A DNA stretch of 64,000 bases. Source: Pannonibacter carbonis (lineage in GTDB: Bacteria; Pseudomonadota; Alphaproteobacteria; Rhizobiales; Stappiaceae). Shown in pieces: positions 44,334-52,238 of this stretch (positions are counted from its first letter, which is position 1; each line of letters opens with the position of its first letter). A model generated the notes under the pieces. It saw only the letters and a program-made list of their open reading frames with translations. It searched no databases and was not told where the DNA came from. The DNA is taken from positions 1 through 64,000 of the forward strand of contig NZ_PUDR01000007.1 of NCBI RefSeq assembly GCF_003012935.1, in the 5' to 3' direction. The translations under genes and the position numbers were made by a program.

Positions 44334-45134
44334 ATGCCCACGTTTCACGTCATCTCCCGCGACCGCCACGGCGCCAAGGCCTGGGTCCGCCGTCAGGGTT
44401 TCGACTTTGCCGCCGCCGATTCGGTCCAACCCCTCGTCGGGGCGGAACTGCCCAAGGCCGTGCTGCATTACCCGATCGCGCTGCTGCCCGAGGGCGAGGC
44501 TTTCGGCCTCTACGCCCTCACCGGGCTGGAGCCGGGCCGCAATCTGTTCCTGACCCGCGACGGCCGCTGGATCGTGCCTTACACGCCTGCCGCCATCCGC
44601 GCCTATCCGTTCCGCCTCGCCACGCTGGATGATGCCCGCCAGGTGCTGTGCTTCGACGAGGACAGCGGCCAGCTGGTCGATGCCGACGAATATCCCGCCG
44701 CCCTGCCCTTTTTCGGCGAGGACAACGGCCCGCATCCGGAAGTTGGGCGCATCCTGGAATTCCTGATGGAGACCGACCGCAGCCAGCAGCGCACCCGCCG
44801 CGCCCTTTCGGCGCTGCAGGAAAAGGGCGTCATTGCCCCCTGGGAAGCCGTGGTCGAGACGAAGGAGAAAGGACGCCAGGCGGTCAGCGGCCTCTACCGC
44901 ATCGACGAGGCCGCGCTCAACGCGCTGCCCGCCGCCGATTTTGAGGAACTGCGCCAGGCCGGCGCGCTGGTGATCGCCTATACGCAGATGCTGTCGATGC
45001 AGCATCTCGCCAACCTCGGCCAGCTCGCCGACGCCCACCGCGAGGCCGACGAGCGCCTCGCCGCCACCCTGCCGAAGATCGAGATGGACACAACGGAGAG
45101 CGACAGCATCGACTGGAGCCGCTTCGGCATCTGA
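44334..45134 (+). CDS. sapC: SapC family protein
   Basis: A 266-aa cytoplasmic-looking protein of the SapC family, named for a gene in the Campylobacter fetus surface-array (S-layer) locus; its function is unknown. Family features are the ALLPEGEAFGLYALTGL and AAIRAYPFRL stretches and the acidic CFDEDSGQLVD. No signal peptide or membrane helix is seen. The ATG at 44334 follows a C-rich leader. It lies 137 bases after surface protein 2 and 44 bases before an unknown gene. Its presence here strengthens the reading of the locus as an S-layer system; a role in translation control or handling of unexported subunits is possible. Confidence 0.82.
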   Translation: MPTFHVISRDRHGAKAWVRRQGFDFAAADSVQPLVGAELPKAVLHYPIALLPEGEAFGLYALTGLEPGRNLFLTRDGRWIVPYTPAAIRAYPFRLATLDDARQVLCFDEDSGQLVDADEYPAALPFFGEDNGPHPEVGRILEFLMETDRSQQRTRRALSALQEKGVIAPWEAVVETKEKGRQAVSGLYRIDEAALNALPAADFEELRQAGALVIAYTQMLSMQHLANLGQLADAHREADERLAATLPKIEMDTTESDSIDWSRFGI

Positions 45135-45178
45135 GACCAGCGCGCAGCGCGCCGGCAGATCCCGGACAGGAGACGTCC

Positions 45179-45709
45179 ATGGCCCCGCTTACCCTCACCC
45201 GCCTGACGACGGAGTACAGCGTCGAGGAAGACCGGCTGTGCCTGCGCGGCGAAGACGAGACCGGCCGTACCATCGTCATCTGGCTCACTGCCCGGATGCT
45301 CCGCGTGCTCACGCCGCGTCTGACCGGCTGGCTGGAGCGTCAGACCGCCAATCAGCCGCTCGCCGACGTACGCCAGACAATGGCACAGGAGGCCGCCGTC
45401 GCCGGCCATGCGGCGCAGCCGCCCGTTACGGCAGCCCTTGACGGCAACGCCTTCCTCACCCGCAGCATCGACATCATCACCGCTGATGATGCCATGCGGC
45501 TGGTGTTCAAGGCCCAGGAAGGCAGCGCCGGGGCACCAGACACGGCACTGGCCGCCGAGATCCCCTTCCTCGCCGAGGAACTGCGCCAGTGGCTGGCCAT
45601 CGTGATGGCCGCCAGCGACACAGCCGGCTGGCCTTCGGACATCTGGCCCGACTGGATGCACGAGGCCCGCCGCCCGGCGCAAGCCGCCCCGCGCCTCAAG
45701 CTGCACTGA
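45179..45709 (+). CDS. Unknown 176-aa protein in the surface-layer locus
   Basis: A soluble protein that I cannot assign. The N-terminal half reads as beta strands (EYSVEEDRLCLRGEDETG, then TIVIWLTARML) and a helix (LRVLTPRLTGWLERQ). The C-terminal part has a helical PFLAEELRQWLAIVM and a Trp-rich GWPSDIWPDWM tail. The ATG at 45179 has GGAG about 8 bases upstream. It is probably co-transcribed with sapC, 44 bases upstream. By position it is a candidate accessory factor for S-layer protein synthesis or export. Confidence 0.65.
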   Translation: MAPLTLTRLTTEYSVEEDRLCLRGEDETGRTIVIWLTARMLRVLTPRLTGWLERQTANQPLADVRQTMAQEAAVAGHAAQPPVTAALDGNAFLTRSIDIITADDAMRLVFKAQEGSAGAPDTALAAEIPFLAEELRQWLAIVMAASDTAGWPSDIWPDWMHEARRPAQAAPRLKLH

Positions 45710-45738
45710 GCCGGACTGCCCAGCCCGAATACTACCCC

Positions 45739-45767
45739 ATGACATCGTCGGTCAGCCTGACTATAAC
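45739..45767 (+). promoter_or_regulatory. Candidate sigma-70 promoter before the sugar-nucleotide reductase
   Basis: ATGACA (45739-45744) and TATAAC (45762-45767) are separated by exactly 17 bases. Transcription would start near 45774, about 47 bases upstream of the ATG at 45821. Confidence 0.55.
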
Positions 45768-45820
45768 GGCACAGCCCGGCGAACGGGTGCCACCACCAGC
45801 TACGGGAAACCCATTCGATC

Positions 45821-46834
45821 ATGCGCAGCACGGCAAGACTGCCCGGACGGGTGCTGGTGACCGGCGCAGGCGGCTTTGCCGCCCGCCCGCTGCTGGCGCG
45901 GCTGGCCGAAGTGGTGGATCCGGATGGCGGCCATGTCGCGGTCTTCGGCCCGTCCGGCGCCGATGCCCCGGCCAAATTGCCCGCCTGCTTCCGCCCGGAA
46001 GCCTGCGATCTGGTCCGGCCAGGGGCTATTGATGCGATCCTTGGCTCCGCAAAGCCGGACATCATCCTCCACCTCGCCGCCCAGTCCTCCGTCAGCGCCT
46101 CGCTGACCGGAGGTGCCGCGCGCACCTGGGACGTCAACCTGTTCGGCACCCGCCAGCTTGCCGAAGCCGTCGCCCGCCATGTTCCCGCCGCCATCCTTCT
46201 GTTTGCCAGCACCGTCGAGGTCTATGGCCTCGCCTTTCGCTCCGGCCGCCTCGACGAGACAGCAGCAACCGCACCGCAAAACCCCTATGCCCGCTCCAAG
46301 CGTGCGGCCGAGGACCTGCTGCTCGACACATTGCCGGCCAGCACCCGCCTGATCATCACGCGCATGACCAACCACAGCGGCCCGGGCCAGGCGGCGCAAT
46401 TCGTCCTGCCGTCCTTTGCCCGCCAGATCGCGCAGATCGAGGCTGGCCAGAGCGCTCCTGTCCTTCATGTCGGCAATCTCGATGCGGAACGGGATTTCCT
46501 GCATGTGGATGACGTGATCGAGGCCGAGCTGGCGCTGCTAGGCGCCGCCCCCAGCCTTGCACACCGCACCTACAACATCGCCAGCGGCACTCCCGTGCCG
46601 ATCAGCGCGCTGCTGGACAAGATGCTGGCGCAAGCCAGGACGCCGATCGAGATCCGCATCGATCCGGCGCGCCTGCGCCCCTCCGACATTCCCCGCGTCG
46701 ACGTTGATCCCGGTCGCCTGATGGCGGAAACCGGCTGGCGTCCCGCCGTTTCGCTTGATCAGCTGGTCACCGATATTCTTGCCGACCAGCGCCGCCAGAC
46801 AGGAAGCCAGACCGGCTCCAGCACAGGACACTGA
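45821..46834 (+). CDS. NAD-dependent epimerase/dehydratase (GDP-6-deoxy-mannose reductase-like)
   Basis: A 337-aa short-chain dehydrogenase of the extended (sugar-nucleotide) type. The NAD(P) motif GAGGFA lies near residues 15-20, LHLAAQSSV near 88, the catalytic Ser/Thr in FASTVEVYG, and YxxxK in NPYARSKRAAE. The pattern resembles GDP-4-keto-6-deoxy-mannose reductase (Rmd) or GDP-mannose dehydratases, so the GDP-mannose made by manC may be the precursor. No partner 4,6-dehydratase is visible in the window. It overlaps nothing and is followed after one base by a glycosyltransferase gene, forming a glycan-modification pair. Confidence 0.78.
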   Translation: MRSTARLPGRVLVTGAGGFAARPLLARLAEVVDPDGGHVAVFGPSGADAPAKLPACFRPEACDLVRPGAIDAILGSAKPDIILHLAAQSSVSASLTGGAARTWDVNLFGTRQLAEAVARHVPAAILLFASTVEVYGLAFRSGRLDETAATAPQNPYARSKRAAEDLLLDTLPASTRLIITRMTNHSGPGQAAQFVLPSFARQIAQIEAGQSAPVLHVGNLDAERDFLHVDDVIEAELALLGAAPSLAHRTYNIASGTPVPISALLDKMLAQARTPIEIRIDPARLRPSDIPRVDVDPGRLMAETGWRPAVSLDQLVTDILADQRRQTGSQTGSSTGH

Positions 46835-46835
46835 C

Positions 46836-48149
46836 ATGGACATGGCCACGGAGACCGGCAGCAAGGGCCGGATCCTTTTCGACACCTACAACATCGTCCT
46901 GCCGAAGGGCACAGGCGTTGCCACCTATGCCCGCGCCCTGATCCGCACGGCCACCCAGCTCGGCTACCAGAGCGAACTGATCTACGACTATCAGGGCGAC
47001 ATCCCGAAGAACCTAGAACTCGCCAAGGCCATCCTGTTCGAGGACAAGGAAAAGCGGCTGACAAAGCTCGACCATGTCCGCAACATGCTCGAGGCCTGGT
47101 CCAACCCCTGGAAGTCAGCCAAGGCGATCAAGCTGCCCGATGCCAGCTTCCTGTTCGAGGAACCGATCCGCGCCCGGATGATGGATACGGACCACCGCTA
47201 TATCGCGCGCAACCTCTACTCGATCGCCGGACGCTTCTTCTCGGCCCATCGCAAGCTTTATCCGATTGCCTTCGATCACAAGCCGGACGCAGCCCACTTC
47301 ACCTTCCAGTTGCCGGTGCGGGTCAAAGGTGCGGCCAATCTCTACACCTTGCATGATCTGGTGCCGCTGATCATGCCCTACGCGACGCAGGAGAACCGCA
47401 AGAACTCCTACGCCATGCTGAAGGAGATCGCCCGGACGGCCGACCATATCGTCACCGTGTCGGAGCACTCGCGCCAGGACATCATCAACGTTCTCGGCGT
47501 GCCGGAGAACCGGGTCACCAACACCTATCAGGCGATTGACCTGCCCAGGAGCGCCATCGACAAGCCCCGCGCCAATGTGGAGGATGAAGTCACCGGCATC
47601 TTCAACCTGGATCCGGACGGCTACTACCTGTTCTTCGGTGCAATCGAGCCGAAGAAGAACGTCCGCCGCCTGATCGAGGCCTATCTGTCCTCGCGCGTGC
47701 GCCGCCCGCTCGTCATTGTCTCGTCCGGCGGCTGGCTCAACAAGGTCGAGCTGCAGATGATTGCCGAAAACCCGCGCCGCTCCGACAACTCCGGCATCAT
47801 CCACGTCGGCTATCTGCCATACGAGTTCCTGGTCAGCCTGATCAAGGGCGCCCGCGCCGTCACCTTCCCCTCGCTCTACGAGGGCTTTGGCCTGCCGGTA
47901 CTGGAGGCGATGGCGCTAGGCACGCCGGTCCTGACCTCGAACACATCTTCACTCAGCGAAGTCGCGGGCGATGCCGCCGTCACGGTTGATCCGATCAGCG
48001 TCGAAAGCATCCGCGACGGCCTGCGCAAGCTCGATGCAGATGATGACCTGCGCGCCGAATTGCGCGTCCGTGGCCTCGCCCAGGCCCAGAAATTCTCGAC
48101 GGACGCCTACCGCGACCGCCTCTCCAGCCTCTACGCCAAGGTCCTGTAA
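46836..48149 (+). CDS. Glycosyltransferase family 4-type (GT-B)
   Basis: A 437-aa glycosyltransferase. The N-terminal acceptor domain begins RILFDTYNIVLPKGTGVATYARAL in parts, with the Gly-rich loop after residue 20. The C-terminal donor domain has FFGAIEPKKNVRRLIEAY near 263 and EGFGLPVLEAM near 349-358, the E-x7-E motif. The ATG at 46836 starts one base after the reductase stop with AGGA upstream. It probably adds a mannose-derived or deoxy-sugar residue to a surface glycan, perhaps on the S-layer proteins or the LPS that anchors them. A bidirectional terminator follows. Confidence 0.85.
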   Translation: MDMATETGSKGRILFDTYNIVLPKGTGVATYARALIRTATQLGYQSELIYDYQGDIPKNLELAKAILFEDKEKRLTKLDHVRNMLEAWSNPWKSAKAIKLPDASFLFEEPIRARMMDTDHRYIARNLYSIAGRFFSAHRKLYPIAFDHKPDAAHFTFQLPVRVKGAANLYTLHDLVPLIMPYATQENRKNSYAMLKEIARTADHIVTVSEHSRQDIINVLGVPENRVTNTYQAIDLPRSAIDKPRANVEDEVTGIFNLDPDGYYLFFGAIEPKKNVRRLIEAYLSSRVRRPLVIVSSGGWLNKVELQMIAENPRRSDNSGIIHVGYLPYEFLVSLIKGARAVTFPSLYEGFGLPVLEAMALGTPVLTSNTSSLSEVAGDAAVTVDPISVESIRDGLRKLDADDDLRAELRVRGLAQAQKFSTDAYRDRLSSLYAKVL

Positions 48150-48177
48150 CGCGATAAAGGCCTAGCCGAAACAAGGA

Positions 48178-48207
48178 AGCCCGGACCCTTTTGGGTCCGG
48201 GCTTTTT
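48178..48207. terminator. Bidirectional intrinsic terminator
   Basis: The stem AGCCCGGACCC/GGGTCCGGGCT (48178-48188 with 48193-48203) with loop TTTT is followed by TTTT on the plus strand; on the other strand the stem runs into TTCC with a weak T content. It lies between the convergent glycosyltransferase and hlyD-type genes. Confidence 0.85.
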
Positions 48208-48229
48208 CATGTCCAGCGCCTGGCGCGTC

Positions 48230-49537
48230 TTATTCCTCGCGCATGCTGTTTCGCACAGCGTCCCTGAGCGGCGAGATGAGATACTCCGCCATCGTCCGCT
48301 CGCCGGTCGGCAGGATAACTTCGGCCGGCATGCCCGGAGCAAGCTTGGTCAGCATTTCCTCGGGAATCGTCGATTCCGGAACGGTAATGCGGGCAAGGTA
48401 ATATGGCTCGGCATTGGTGCCGCGGCGCTCAATGATGTCGGGCGAGATATATTCGACCTCCCCAAACAGGGTCGGCAGATAGCGGTTGGCGAAGGCGGAA
48501 ATCTTTACTTCAGCCTTCAGGCCCGGGTGGATGGCGTCAATATCCAGGGGCCGGACCTGCGCGTTGATGACAATGCGGTCATTGACCGGAACCAGTTCCA
48601 TCAGCGGATCACCAGGGCGGATGACACCGCCGATCGTGTTCACGGCAAGGTTCTGCACGACGCCATCAACTTCCGACCTGATCTCGGTCCGTTCCAGGAT
48701 ATCGGCAGCAACGACATTGCGCTCTTCCAGATCGGTGATCTGCTGCCGCGCTTCCTTCAGCTCGGTTGCTGCACGTTCGGAAAAGCTCTGACGAATGCGG
48801 ACAACTTCCAGTTCCGTCTCGCCAACGCCTTCGTTCACACGGGCGATTTCCGTGATCAAACGGCCATAGGAGCCTTCGAGCTGCGCCGCTTCACGCTGAA
48901 ACGCCGACAGCCGGTTCGCCGAAACGACCCCCTTGCCCTCACCGTCCCGAAGCCGCGACACTTCATCCTCGATGAGGCTCACTTCGGTCTTGGCGGAGTC
49001 ACGCTGCAGTTCCAGGCCGCTAGCCTGCTGCTTCAGTTGTTCCATCTTCGACTTCAGAATATTGATCTGGCTGTCGCGCACGGACACACGGTCCATGAAC
49101 AGATTGCGCTGCCCCTGCAGCGCAAACTTCACGCGCGGATCGTCCGATTCCAGAAGATCCTCAGGGAACTCCACATCCTCGGCATTGGATCGCTCGGCAA
49201 GTAGACGCGCTTCCTCGGCCCTTGCGATTTCAAGCCGTGTGCGGATCATAGAGACATTGGCCTGCGCCTGAACCGGGCTGAGCCGGACGAGGACTTGATC
49301 CTTCTTGACCCGGTCGCCGTCCTTGACCAGCACTTCACGGACGATGCCACCTTCAAGGTGCTGCACGACCTTGCGCGAACTCTCCACCGAGAGAACGCCG
49401 TGCGCGATGATGGCACTGTCGAGGGGAGCAGTCATCGCCCAGCCACCGAATACGCCAAAGGTCATCAGGATGGTCACATAGCCGGCAATCACGAAAGGCC
49501 GGGTGCTGAATTTCTTGTCGTTCTTGTCGTCTGCCAT
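48230..49537 (-). CDS. Type I secretion membrane fusion protein (HlyD/PrtE family)
   Basis: A 435-aa periplasmic adaptor linking the ABC exporter to a TolC-like outer-membrane channel. It has one membrane helix (about 17-40, VIAGYVTILMTFGVFGGW region), a barrel-sandwich motif VVQHLEGGIVREVLVKDGDRVKK near 62-85 (the HlyD signature), long coiled coils at about 95-270 and a beta-barrel C terminus. The start MADDKNDKK at 49537 is preferred; 13 open codons upstream lack a better ribosome site. It follows the ABC gene after 89 bases. No TolC homologue is visible, so the channel must be encoded elsewhere. The likely cargo is the DUF4214/RTX proteins. Confidence 0.9.
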   Translation of the reverse strand: MADDKNDKKFSTRPFVIAGYVTILMTFGVFGGWAMTAPLDSAIIAHGVLSVESSRKVVQHLEGGIVREVLVKDGDRVKKDQVLVRLSPVQAQANVSMIRTRLEIARAEEARLLAERSNAEDVEFPEDLLESDDPRVKFALQGQRNLFMDRVSVRDSQINILKSKMEQLKQQASGLELQRDSAKTEVSLIEDEVSRLRDGEGKGVVSANRLSAFQREAAQLEGSYGRLITEIARVNEGVGETELEVVRIRQSFSERAATELKEARQQITDLEERNVVAADILERTEIRSEVDGVVQNLAVNTIGGVIRPGDPLMELVPVNDRIVINAQVRPLDIDAIHPGLKAEVKISAFANRYLPTLFGEVEYISPDIIERRGTNAEPYYLARITVPESTIPEEMLTKLAPGMPAEVILPTGERTMAEYLISPLRDAVRNSMREE

Positions 49538-49626
49538 GGAGTTTCCATTCCTTCCGTTCCGGCGCAAGGACAGCACCGTGGACGGGGAGCATTGCAGGCG
49601 GGGCCTCTGCCTCGCCTGCGCGGGTA

Positions 49627-51330
49627 TCAGGCTGCGCCCTGGGCGCGCGGATCAACCATTTTCGGCTTGGCCGTCGGGGCCATCAACTGAGCGGTGGGGC
49701 CGAAGGCCTGAACCTTGCCGTTGTTCAGCACCAGGACTTTCTCCGACAGGGCGAGCAGGTTGGCCTTGTGGCTCACGAAGATCACCGTCGACAGGCCTTC
49801 CTTCAGCGCACGGATGGCCTGCATCAGCGCCTCTTCACCATCGGTGTCGAGGTTGGAGTTCGGCTCGTCCAGCACGACGAATTTCGGCCGCCGGAACAAG
49901 GCCCGCGCCAGGCCGATTCGCTGGCGCTGGCCGCCGGACAGATGCCGCCCGCCTTCCCCGATCTGCGTGTCATAGCCGTCCTTCAGGCCGAGGATCATCT
50001 CATGCACGCCGGCGAGCTTGGCGGCCGCGACCACTTCCTCGTCCATGTCCGGATTGAACCGTGCGATGTTCTCTGCGATTGACCCGGAGAACAATTCCAC
50101 GTCCTGCGGCAGGTAGCCGATATACTCGGCAAGCTTCTCTGGATCCCAGTGCTGCAACTCGGCACCGTCGATACGCACAGCCCCCGCGAGCGGCTGCCAG
50201 ACACCGACGAGATGACGCACCAGGCTCGACTTGCCAGCGCCTGAAGGCCCGATCACGGCCAGAACCTCACCCGGCTCCAGCGCAAAGGTAATCCCGGTCA
50301 ACACCTGGTTGCGGCTGCCCGGAATAACCGAAACGAGGCCTTCAACAGAGACAGCACCGGTCGGGGCCGGCAGGTCGGTCTTGTCGTTCTCTTCCGGATA
50401 CTGGTCGAACAGGCGTGTCAGACGCGCATAGGCCGTGCGGGCGCCGACAACCTGCTTCCAGTGACCAACGGCCATTTCCACGGGCTGCAGGGCTCGGCCC
50501 ATCATGATGGAGGCGGCAATCATGATGCCCGGCGACACTTTACCCTCGAGCACCAGGTAGGCACCCGCGCCAAGGATGAACACCTGCAGCACCATACGGA
50601 CAAACTTGGAGGCCGTCATGATGACGCCGGCGCGATCGCTGGCCTTGGCCTGCAGCACCAGCATGTCGCGGTGACGATCGTTCCAACGGTCGCGCAGTGC
50701 CCCTTCCATGCCGAGCGCGCGGATCACTTCAGCGTTCTGCAGCGAGCTGCTCGCAAAATGACTGGCGGTCTGCGAGGCAATGCCCGCGTCCCGCAGCGCA
50801 TGATGGGTCAGGATCTCGTTTGCCAAGGCCAGCACGAAGATCATGACGGCGCCACCGGTGGCAACATAGCCAAGCAGCGGATCGAAAATGAAACAGACGA
50901 CGAGGAAAATCGGAACCCAAGGGGCATCAAGCAGTGCCAGCAGGCCGTTGCCGGTCAGGAACTCGCGCAGCTTGTCGATGTCGCTGAGGGCATACTGGGT
51001 GTTCTGGCCCGGGTTGGCCAACGTCCCCTTCAGCACCCGGTTGAACAGCGGACTTGCCAGAAGCTCGTCAAATTGCATCCCGGCACGCACCAGCATGCGC
51101 GAACGCACATATTCGAGGATGCCATAGACCACCAGCATGGCGCAGGCGATCAGCGTGAGCATGACCAGTGTCGTCTCGTTCCGGCTCTGCAGCACGCGGT
51201 CATAGACCTGCAGCATGTAGAGCGGCCCGATGAACATCAGGAGGTTGATGAAGAAACTGAATACGAAGGTGGTCCCGAGAATGGTCCGGAACTTCGCCAA
51301 TGCGATCCCGAGGGGCGTCCGCTTCTTCAT
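49627..51330 (-). CDS. Type I secretion ABC exporter (PrtD/AprD family)
   Basis: A 567-aa exporter with a six-helix membrane domain (residues about 1-310) and a C-terminal ATPase: Walker A GPSGAGKSS, signature LSGGQRQRIGLARAL, Walker B KFVVLDEPNSNLD and switch His in FVSHKA. It lacks an N-terminal peptidase domain, as in the PrtD/RsaD group that exports RTX proteases and S-layer proteins with uncleaved C-terminal signals. The ATG at 51330 has GAGAGGA upstream. It forms an operon with the HlyD-type adaptor and probably exports both surface proteins. Confidence 0.92.
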   Translation of the reverse strand: MKKRTPLGIALAKFRTILGTTFVFSFFINLLMFIGPLYMLQVYDRVLQSRNETTLVMLTLIACAMLVVYGILEYVRSRMLVRAGMQFDELLASPLFNRVLKGTLANPGQNTQYALSDIDKLREFLTGNGLLALLDAPWVPIFLVVCFIFDPLLGYVATGGAVMIFVLALANEILTHHALRDAGIASQTASHFASSSLQNAEVIRALGMEGALRDRWNDRHRDMLVLQAKASDRAGVIMTASKFVRMVLQVFILGAGAYLVLEGKVSPGIMIAASIMMGRALQPVEMAVGHWKQVVGARTAYARLTRLFDQYPEENDKTDLPAPTGAVSVEGLVSVIPGSRNQVLTGITFALEPGEVLAVIGPSGAGKSSLVRHLVGVWQPLAGAVRIDGAELQHWDPEKLAEYIGYLPQDVELFSGSIAENIARFNPDMDEEVVAAAKLAGVHEMILGLKDGYDTQIGEGGRHLSGGQRQRIGLARALFRRPKFVVLDEPNSNLDTDGEEALMQAIRALKEGLSTVIFVSHKANLLALSEKVLVLNNGKVQAFGPTAQLMAPTAKPKMVDPRAQGAA

Positions 51331-51431
51331 TATACCCTGTTCTTCCTCTCATGCATGCCGGGACAGCCTGTTGCTGTCGGGCATGTCCCAGACCGGCCGC
51401 CTGCAGGACACCCGCGCGTTTTGGCGGAATG

Positions 51432-51459
51432 AAAAACCCGGAACCGTTTTCAGTCCGGG
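51432..51459 (-). terminator. Intrinsic terminator at the end of the hut/TRAP unit
   Basis: Read on the minus strand, the stem CCCGGA/TCCGGG (51459-51454 with 51442-51437) is followed by TTTTT. It lies 170 bases after the hutD stop and upstream of the exporter gene, so it insulates the two operons. Confidence 0.65.
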
Positions 51460-51627
51460 GCACATAGCGGCTAGTTGAGACAGTTTTATGTCCGACCGAT
51501 GACAAACCGATGGATCACGTCAATCCCAAACTTCCATATACACCTGCAAGGCCTGAAGCGCAAAACGCCAAGCGCAGGTGATCCGGAACTTCCGGGGTCG
51601 TTTTCCTGCCCGTGTGTCCTTTTGATC

Positions 51628-52230
51628 TCAGGTCACGTTGCGGATCCGCAAGACATAGGCCATCGCGCCTGCCTCTGCAGCGTTCCTGCACCAGATCCGG
51701 GACACGGAGCCGCAGATGAGCACATCCCTCGCATCGAGCACCACCTCACCGGCAGCAGTCTTAATGGCGATACTCCCCGTGTGACAGATCACCGCAGTGA
51801 CGTCCGAGAGGTCCTGGCCGGCCACTGTTACAGATACCGGGACAAGGTCATGCGCCAATCTTCCCCGCCGTATCATGACATTGAGATCAAGGATGGGGCC
51901 ATCAACGAGGTACCCGGAGCAGGCCGCCCCGCCGTCGAACCGGCACAACGCCCCCGGCCCATCAACCCGTTCACGCCTGCCGTCGCCGAAGTCCAGATCA
52001 ATTCCTGCGCCATCCATCAGCGCCAGCGTCCGGTCGATTCCGGCAAAGGCCGAGAAAGGGCCATCAGCGGCCACTTCGGCCATCGAGAGCCGCCAGTCGA
52101 AGGTCTCGAAGGTCGCTCCCACCGGAAAGACGGCAATCTCGTGCGTGACACCGCCGCCATTCTTCCAGGGCATGGCCTTCGCCTCGCCCCAGCGGATCAC
52201 CCGGATACTTGGCTTCTCTTCAACGTTCAT
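51628..52230 (-). CDS. hutD: HutD/Ves family protein
   Basis: A 200-aa double-cupin protein of the HutD family, which accompanies histidine-utilisation genes and is thought to limit or govern hut expression or flux. The features MPWKNGGGVTHEIAVFP near residue 21 and FDWRLSMAEVAADGPFS near 45 are diagnostic. The start MNVEEKPS at 52230 was chosen because the longer frame overlaps the TRAP permease gene. It is the last gene of the minus-strand hut/TRAP unit, 8 bases after the large permease. Confidence 0.88.
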   Translation of the reverse strand: MNVEEKPSIRVIRWGEAKAMPWKNGGGVTHEIAVFPVGATFETFDWRLSMAEVAADGPFSAFAGIDRTLALMDGAGIDLDFGDGRRERVDGPGALCRFDGGAACSGYLVDGPILDLNVMIRRGRLAHDLVPVSVTVAGQDLSDVTAVICHTGSIAIKTAAGEVVLDARDVLICGSVSRIWCRNAAEAGAMAYVLRIRNVT

Positions 52231-52238
52231 GTCGGGCC

